This document shows, piece by piece, positions 58,889-64,000 of a stretch of DNA of 64,000 nucleotides (its first letter is position 1; every line of letters begins with the position of its first letter). The notes beneath the pieces are model-generated. The model worked only from the letters and a program-made list of their open reading frames with translations, was not told where the DNA came from and searched no databases. The stretch is from Cryobacterium soli (lineage in GTDB: Bacteria; Actinomycetota; Actinomycetes; Actinomycetales; Microbacteriaceae). Both the position numbers and the translations under genes were made by a program. The stretch is from NCBI RefSeq assembly GCF_003611035.1, contig NZ_CP030033.1, positions 1,798,001-1,862,000 of the forward strand, read 5' to 3'.

Positions 58889-59166
58889 AGCTGTACGGCC
58901 TGGCGCTGCCTCAACTATTCGGCGAGGTCGAACTCGACCTTGCACAGCACGGACTCATCACGGACCTCGACCGGGCGCTCGACACGCGCACCTGGCATTT
59001 CGTCCGCTCAGCCATCAACCGCCTACTCGACTCCGATCAGGAGTCATGGCTCAAGAAAGAGGTGATGGCCCTTGTCCGGAAGCGCAACATTCGAAGCGGG
59101 CTCGATCGGGTTCCGCATTCAAGCTCTGGGGACGGAAGTCTTCAAGAGGGACCTGGACTCCGCTGA
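58355..59166 (+). CDS. Tail assembly chaperone, -1 frameshift form (gpGT-like)
   Basis: Same start at 58355; after AAA ending at 58687 ribosomes slip back one base and read AGC onward to TGA at 59164-59166, giving 111 + 159 = 270 residues. The -1 frame has no start of its own and encodes SAGTPGPDFGDLTNADRAKW, then helical sequence with LYGLALPQLFGEVELDLAQH. It overlaps the tape measure start by 95 bp. This G/GT layout is the rule in long-tailed phages. Confidence 0.85.
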
Positions 59167-61951
59167 GAAATCAGTAGCTCAGGTCGGCAAGACCGCGCAG
59201 GAGTCGGCCACCAAGGTCGCACCCCTGAGCAAGGAGATCGACAAGACCTCCAAGTCTTCGAAGGACGCGAAAGCGCCAGTCGAGTCGGCGGCTCAGGCCA
59301 CGAAGCGGCTGGCGGCTGAGGCAGCAGCAGCAGCGGCGAAGGTCAAGGCCGCGGCACAAGAGGTCGAACGGCTCAAGCGCGAGTCGGATGACGCCGCGAA
59401 GACCCTCGGCACTGCGGCTGTCGGCGTCGGCGCAGCATTCGCCGCCGTAGCAGCGCTCACGGTCGGCACCTACGCCAAGTTCGACGAGGCCACCTCGAAG
59501 ACGGCCGCCGCGACCATGGCGACCAAGGAGCAGCAGGACCAGCTCAAGAAATCCGCCATCGAGCAGGGTGCCGCGTCGATCTACTCGGCGAAGGAAGCAG
59601 CAGACGCTCAGACTGAACTCGCCAAGGCGGGAGTGTCGGTCAACGACATCCTCGGCGGCGGCCTGAAGGGCTCTCTAGCCCTCGCAGCTGCGGGTGAACT
59701 CGCTGTAGCCCGGGCCGCTGAAATCGCCGCCACGACGCTCACAGTGTTCGGGCTCAAGGGTGACCATGCCGGGCACGTCGCTGACCTGCTCGCTGCTGGT
59801 GCTGGTAAGGCTCAGGGGTCGGTCGAAGACCTCTCACTCGGCCTCGGCTACGTGGGTGTGTCGTTCGCACGACTGAACATCCCCCTTGAAGACACCGTGG
59901 GCACGCTGGCACTGCTGGCTGCGAACGGTCTCCTCGGCGAGAAGGCCGGCACAGGCCTCCGCTCCGTCATCTCGTCGCTCACCGCCCCCGTGGCAAAGGG
60001 CGCCGAGGTCATGAAGACCTACGGCATCAACGTGTTCGACGCCCAGGGCAACTTCATCGGCATGCAGGGTGCAGCCGAGCAGCTCAAGCAGGGCCTCGGC
60101 GGCCTCGACGAGCAGACCCGATCCGCAGCGCTCGGTGCCATCTTCGGCGCTGAGGCCGCCAGCGCTGCGGGAATCCTCTACAAGGCCGGCGCTTCCGGCG
60201 TGAAGACCTGGACCGACAACGTCAATGACCAGGGCTACGCCGCCGAGCAGGCCGCGAAGAAGACCGACAACCTCATGGGCGACCTCGAGCGACTCGGTGG
60301 TTCGTTCGACTCGATCCTCATCAAGACTGGCGGCCAGGCCAACGGTGTGCTGCGCGACATGGTGCAGATCATCACCGGCCTTACCGACTGGTACGGCTCA
60401 CTCGATGAGAGTGCACAGGGCACTGCTCTCGCGATCGGCGTGGGCACGGCTGCTGTGCTGCTCTTCGGTGGCACGGCACTGCTCGCGGTGCCGAAGATCG
60501 TCGAGTTCCGCACTGCCATCGGGGCACTGAACTCGACTATGAAGGGCACCGCGGCGGCCGCGGGCCTCATCGGTGTCGCGATCACCGCCGCAGTGCTCGT
60601 GCTCGGCGCCTTCGGTGCTCAGCAGGCGGACGCTGCCGCACGGATGCAGACCCTCACCGACTCGCTCGATGAGAACACCGGGGCATTCACGAAGAACACC
60701 CGTGAGGCCGTCATCTCCAACCTGGAGAAGACCGGCGCCGCGAAGACCGCGAAGCTCCTCGGCATCAGCCTCGGCACCCTGACCGACGCCGCTCTCGGCG
60801 AAGGCAAGGCCGTCAAGGAGGTCTCGGGCATCCTCGCCGAGCACCGTGCGGAAGCCGAGAAGAGTGGCATCCAGAGCGGCCAGCTCAGTAACTCGTTCAA
60901 CAGTGTCGAAGCGGTCATCGCCAGCACCTCGGGCGAGCTCGCAGACGCACGGGTGAAGTGGCAGGAGCACAAGGAAGCCATGGCCGGGTCCACCGGTGAG
61001 GCTGACAAGGCGACTCCCGCCTACGTGGCCGTGGAGGATGCCGTCGATGGTGTCGTGTCGTCGATCACTGACCTCGCGAAGGAACTCGACGCGCTCAACG
61101 GGCAGCATCTCGACGCACGAGAGGCAGCCCGGGCGCTCGAGGAGGCCTACGACAGCTTCGACCAGTCGCTCATCGACAACGGCCAGACCCTCGACACCAC
61201 CACCGAGGCGGGCCGGGCCAACGAGTCCGCGCTCGACGACATCGCCCAGGCGGCGCTCGACGCCGGCCAGGCGATCGTCGATTCCGGCGGCAGCTACTCC
61301 GACTACAAGGCATCGCTCGACGGAAGTCGTCAGGCGCTGCTCGACCGGATCGGCGACCTGGGCATCAGCGGTCAGGCTGCCCAGGATCTGGCGGACAAGA
61401 TCCTCAAGATTCCGTCTGAGACGGAGTGGGCCGCGTACATCAACACGCAGGATGCCGAGGCAAAACTCGCCGCCCTGCGTTCGGCCGCGTGGTCAGTCCG
61501 GGACGCACTCACCCCCGGCCGCCCGAGCGGCACTGCAGGCAACGGACTCGGCGTGCTCGCGCAGGCCAACGGCGGGAACGTCAAGTTCTACGCCAACGGC
61601 GGCCGTGAGAACCACGTCGCACAGTTCGCCCGCGCGGGCACGATGCGTGTCTGGGCCGAGCAGGAGACCGGGGGCGAGTGGTACATCCCCGCGTCCCCGG
61701 CGAAGCGCGGACGGTCCACTCAGGTGCTCGCTCAGGCGGCCTCTGAGTTCGGCTACCAGTTGGTGCCGGCAGGGGCGCAGGCCTTCGCCGATGGCGGCCG
61801 ATCCGGCGTCATCGGAAACACCAGCACCACAACCAAGGGCGGCGACGTGTACGTGCAGATCGACGTGCATGGCATCCCTGACGCTGACGGTCCAACCTCT
61901 GCCCGCATCATCGGCGACGTTCTATCGGAGAAAGTGGGGGCTCTCAGGTGA
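59072..61951 (+). CDS. Tape measure protein
   Basis: 959 residues from TTG at 59072 (GAGGTG about 8 nt upstream). N-terminal helical coil (DSAEKSVAQVGKTAQESATK, AAAAAAKVKAAAQEVERLK), a PhageMin_Tail region around 90-330, two hydrophobic spans (about 453-480 and 490-520) and a C-terminal Gly/Asn-rich part (VKFYANGGRENHVAQF). Sets tail length and may help DNA cross the membrane. Its length predicts a tail of roughly 140 nm by the usual 1.5 A per residue. Confidence 0.93.
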   Translation: MSGSATFEAGSIGFRIQALGTEVFKRDLDSAEKSVAQVGKTAQESATKVAPLSKEIDKTSKSSKDAKAPVESAAQATKRLAAEAAAAAAKVKAAAQEVERLKRESDDAAKTLGTAAVGVGAAFAAVAALTVGTYAKFDEATSKTAAATMATKEQQDQLKKSAIEQGAASIYSAKEAADAQTELAKAGVSVNDILGGGLKGSLALAAAGELAVARAAEIAATTLTVFGLKGDHAGHVADLLAAGAGKAQGSVEDLSLGLGYVGVSFARLNIPLEDTVGTLALLAANGLLGEKAGTGLRSVISSLTAPVAKGAEVMKTYGINVFDAQGNFIGMQGAAEQLKQGLGGLDEQTRSAALGAIFGAEAASAAGILYKAGASGVKTWTDNVNDQGYAAEQAAKKTDNLMGDLERLGGSFDSILIKTGGQANGVLRDMVQIITGLTDWYGSLDESAQGTALAIGVGTAAVLLFGGTALLAVPKIVEFRTAIGALNSTMKGTAAAAGLIGVAITAAVLVLGAFGAQQADAAARMQTLTDSLDENTGAFTKNTREAVISNLEKTGAAKTAKLLGISLGTLTDAALGEGKAVKEVSGILAEHRAEAEKSGIQSGQLSNSFNSVEAVIASTSGELADARVKWQEHKEAMAGSTGEADKATPAYVAVEDAVDGVVSSITDLAKELDALNGQHLDAREAARALEEAYDSFDQSLIDNGQTLDTTTEAGRANESALDDIAQAALDAGQAIVDSGGSYSDYKASLDGSRQALLDRIGDLGISGQAAQDLADKILKIPSETEWAAYINTQDAEAKLAALRSAAWSVRDALTPGRPSGTAGNGLGVLAQANGGNVKFYANGGRENHVAQFARAGTMRVWAEQETGGEWYIPASPAKRGRSTQVLAQAASEFGYQLVPAGAQAFADGGRSGVIGNTSTTTKGGDVYVQIDVHGIPDADGPTSARIIGDVLSEKVGALR

Positions 61952-62703
61952 GCAGCATTCATCCGGATATCCGGTTCGGCAAGAGCCTGCGCATGCAGGG
62001 CGGCGACGCTCATGCGTTCGGGTTCGTCATCGAGGAGATCGAGGGGTGGGAGGAATCCGTCGATGTGAATTTCGACGAGACTCCCATCCCTGGGGGCAAC
62101 GGTTCGTTCGACGTGCCGGTGACCCTCGCGTCCCGGCTGGTGAAGGTCCGGGGGTATTGCGAGGCTGAGTCGATCGAGAAGTTCGGTTGGCACCAGCGGC
62201 TCGCTACCGGCCTTGTCGGCGGGGCGTCCACGCGGTCGTTCGTGGTGGAGAAGGCCGGGCTCGCACAGTGGGCACCTGCTCACTGCATCGGGGCGAAATT
62301 GCCCCAGTTCGGCGGCCAGGCGTTCGGCAACTTCGTGTTCGACTTCTGGATGCCCAAGCCGTACAAGTTCGGCAACACGGTGCTGTTCAACAGCGGCGTG
62401 CCGGCACCTCACTACGGCAACAGCGCCGCGGTGCCGGTGTTCACCATCGGCGGCGTTCGACCGTCCGGCTACACCATCGCGGGCCCGGGCGGGCGCAGCG
62501 TGAAGGTGACCACCCCAGTGACCTCAGGCCACGCGCACACGTACGACATGAACACGGGCGAGCTCGTCATCGACGGCAACCTCATGGACAGCGGCGTGGA
62601 GATCGGCGACTCCTGGGCCATCTGGGGCGGCACCTCCTTCGCGCACACCATCACCGGCGGTTCGGGTGACTTCACGACGGCGATCACAGAGACGGACACC
62701 TGA
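61948..62703 (+). CDS. Distal tail-like minor tail protein
   Basis: 251 residues, GTG overlapping the tape measure stop (GTGA). Dit-type N-terminal beta half (FVIEEIEGWEESVDVNFDET, VPVTLASRLVKVRGYC) with a C-terminal galectin-like half (YTIAGPGGRSVKVTTPVTSG). Connects tube and baseplate. Confidence 0.8.
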   Translation: MSSIHPDIRFGKSLRMQGGDAHAFGFVIEEIEGWEESVDVNFDETPIPGGNGSFDVPVTLASRLVKVRGYCEAESIEKFGWHQRLATGLVGGASTRSFVVEKAGLAQWAPAHCIGAKLPQFGGQAFGNFVFDFWMPKPYKFGNTVLFNSGVPAPHYGNSAAVPVFTIGGVRPSGYTIAGPGGRSVKVTTPVTSGHAHTYDMNTGELVIDGNLMDSGVEIGDSWAIWGGTSFAHTITGGSGDFTTAITETDT

Positions 62704-63812
62704 TGCGCACGTACTGGATCTGTGACACGCGGTCGGGCGCGAAGCTGGCCCAGGTCATGCCGTCTGCGGGCTCGTTCAAGCGGGTCCTCTGCGGCAGCGG
62801 CTCGGGTGAGCACACCTTCCGGCTCGGCTTCGGCAAGCGCACACGGGAGCAGTGGCGGGCGCTCACCCAGCCGTGGGCGCGCACTCTCGCGATCGACGAG
62901 GACGGTGTGGTCATCTACGCCGGCATCATCGCCAAGCGCCCGTACAAATGGAAGGTGTGGCAGATCAAGGTGACGCATGTGGATGTGCGCGAGATCTTCC
63001 GGCGCCGCTTCCCCTTCGGCGTCAAGTCGTACTGGGAGAACCTCAACACGCTCCCCGGCAAGCTGGTGCTCACCAACCTCTCGCAGCGCGCCGTCGTCGC
63101 ACGGATCCTGCAAGAGTCGCTCGTCGGTCCGTTCCCCACATACTCGCTGCCCATCGTCCTCCCCTCCGCCACTGAGGCGGGTTCGGTGACGGTGACGTAC
63201 GAGAACTACCTGCTGCGTACCACGTTCGACCTGCTCGAGGACATCCAGAACATGGACCGCGGGCCGGACATCGACTTCGTGCCGCGCTGGTCGACGTCGA
63301 ACACTCTCGAATGGGTGGCTGAGGTCGGCACCCCCTCAGTGCCGCACCTCACCAAGGGCTCCATCGACTTCAACCTCACCGTCCGGGACCCGAAGCTGTT
63401 CGACGTCACCTACGACGAGGACGCTACGGACCAGCTCACCGGCATCTTCTCCGTGGGCACCGGCTCCGAGGTGGACATGGCGGTGGGTGGCGATGGCATG
63501 GGCTACTCCGCAACCACCCCGGCGCTCGACGTCGTGCAGCGGAACAAGGCCGAGGCGAACCCGGACATCCTGGCGTCATTCTCCCGGGCCGGGCTAACCA
63601 CGCTCGCGCACCCGACAGTGCAGATCGGGGTGAGCATGAACAGCGTCGCAGAGCGCAACCTCGCCACGATGCCGGTCGGCACCATGCTCCGCATCAACTT
63701 CAAGGACGACCCGTGGATCCCTGACGGGTGGAAGGAGACGCGCGCGATCTCCTACTCCGGTGACATGTCCAAGAAGGTCAGCTTCGAAACCCAGCCGTTG
63801 GTAGGTGCCTGA
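62703..63812 (+). CDS. Minor tail protein (Gp37-like tail hub)
   Basis: 369 residues. N-terminal strands (YWICDTRSGAKLAQVMPSAG, SFKRVLCGSGSGEHTFRLG), a middle HVDVREIFRRRFPFGVKSYW, and a C-terminal DDPWIPDGWKETRAISYSGD. Matches Siphovirus Gp37-like hub proteins at the tail tip. Overlaps the stop of the gene before by one base and the start of the next. Confidence 0.82.
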   Translation: MRTYWICDTRSGAKLAQVMPSAGSFKRVLCGSGSGEHTFRLGFGKRTREQWRALTQPWARTLAIDEDGVVIYAGIIAKRPYKWKVWQIKVTHVDVREIFRRRFPFGVKSYWENLNTLPGKLVLTNLSQRAVVARILQESLVGPFPTYSLPIVLPSATEAGSVTVTYENYLLRTTFDLLEDIQNMDRGPDIDFVPRWSTSNTLEWVAEVGTPSVPHLTKGSIDFNLTVRDPKLFDVTYDEDATDQLTGIFSVGTGSEVDMAVGGDGMGYSATTPALDVVQRNKAEANPDILASFSRAGLTTLAHPTVQIGVSMNSVAERNLATMPVGTMLRINFKDDPWIPDGWKETRAISYSGDMSKKVSFETQPLVGA

Positions 63813-64000
63813 TGAGGATCAACCGTCTCGGAGGCGATGACAAGTTCGCCCAGATCCTCCGCGAAGTCCGCCAGGTGCAGCAGGCCGCGATGCTGAACAA
63901 GACATCAGTGACTAACGGGCAGACACGGTTCGCGGGCAACGAGTCACTGCTGGTCGAGGGCTCGCAGAAGGTATCCGGCTGGCTCATCGTCACGGGCATA
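63812..64000 (+). CDS. Minor tail protein, partial at window edge
   Basis: First 63 codons visible: MRINRLGGDDKFAQILREVR, then QVQQAAMLNKTSVTNGQTRF. Starts on the previous stop (TGATG). The opening is like short tail-tip proteins that follow the Gp37-like hub; the rest is outside. Confidence 0.7.
   Translation, partial: MRINRLGGDDKFAQILREVRQVQQAAMLNKTSVTNGQTRFAGNESLLVEGSQKVSGWLIVTGI

Larger units (their letters stand above)
29026..64000 (+). mobile_element. Temperate siphovirus-type prophage, right end outside the window
   Basis: Continuous phage gene content from the integrase (29124) to minor tail proteins at the window edge, starting at a split tRNA gene. Lysogeny genes are on the minus strand; all others run rightward. 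Order: immunity, small early genes, recombination, replication, late switch, terminase, head, connector, tail. A long tape measure with no sheath gene points to a non-contractile tail. Lysis genes and the rest of the tail tip must lie to the right. Genes look intact. Confidence 0.93.

Noticed and set aside
1..64000. CRISPR arrays, insertion sequences, toxin-antitoxin pairs and rRNA genes
   Set aside because: No evenly spaced repeats, transposase genes, paired small toxin/antitoxin genes or rRNA sequence were seen on either strand.

Overview
The DNA is GC-rich, with dense short-spaced operons, frequent GTG/TTG starts and leaderless-looking promoters. Its gene content (SigK/RskA-type sigma pair, class F sortase with a DUF4397 protein, SpoU methylase, small acidic DUF-type proteins) fits an actinobacterium, most likely Microbacteriaceae (Cryobacterium-like; genus is a guess). 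Bases 1 to about 29,025 are chromosome. Bases 29,026 to the right edge are the larger part of a temperate siphovirus-type prophage whose right end lies outside the window.

Chromosome. (1) 1-11,670: a minus-strand glycan-use operon, read right to left: solute-binding lipoprotein, permease, a permease-ATPase fusion, a second ATPase, then GH42, GH3 and GH43 glycosidases (the last cut by the window edge). A divergent TetR-type regulator faces it. The transporter is of the Dpp/Opp type, so oligosaccharides are probably imported whole and trimmed inside the cell. (2) 11,791-17,783: nucleoside hydrolase, an SDR/thiolase pair (acyl-CoA metabolism), an rRNA/tRNA 2'-O-methyltransferase and succinate-semialdehyde dehydrogenase, separated by strong palindromes. 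(3) 17,910-24,368: a membrane protein, anti-sigma/sigma pair, sortase F plus DUF4397 surface protein, nicotinamidase and a PBP4-type carboxypeptidase. (4) 24,404-28,952: Gfo/Idh/MocA oxidoreductase, small proteins, SGNH hydrolase, YbaK-type deacylase and a GH13 amylase-family enzyme.

Prophage. The left junction is a 3' fragment of a tRNA-Thr(CGT) gene that still has its terminator, next to a tyrosine integrase. The integrase, an ImmA metalloprotease and a HTH repressor form one overlapping minus-strand unit. Its promoter is embedded in two palindromes. Rightward from there: Cro-like and excisionase-like genes; about ten small genes; a recombination block (RuvC-like nuclease, YqaJ exonuclease, RecT); a DNA methyltransferase; HNH genes; a replication initiator gene with an iteron-rich, AT-rich insert that looks like the phage origin; a G39P-like loader; MazG-like protein; SSB; ASCH and DUF4326 proteins; and a zinc-ribbon/HTH protein as last early gene. 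A promoter-like sequence followed at once by two intrinsic terminators, then a tRNA-Ser(CGA), separates early from late genes. This resembles a lambda pR'/tR' late switch. The late region follows the usual order: small and large terminase, portal, MuF-like protein, scaffold, capsid, tRNA-Met(CAT), connectors, an intruding HNH gene, tail completion, tail tube, a tail assembly chaperone with a -1 frameshift at AAAAAAA, tape measure and minor tail proteins.

The most notable items are: the -1 frameshift product, which has no start codon of its own; the origin candidate inside the initiator gene; the late-promoter/double-terminator module; the leaderless repressor promoter with paired operators; and a 24-bp inverted repeat around an AT-rich 102-nt core between the MuF and scaffold genes.
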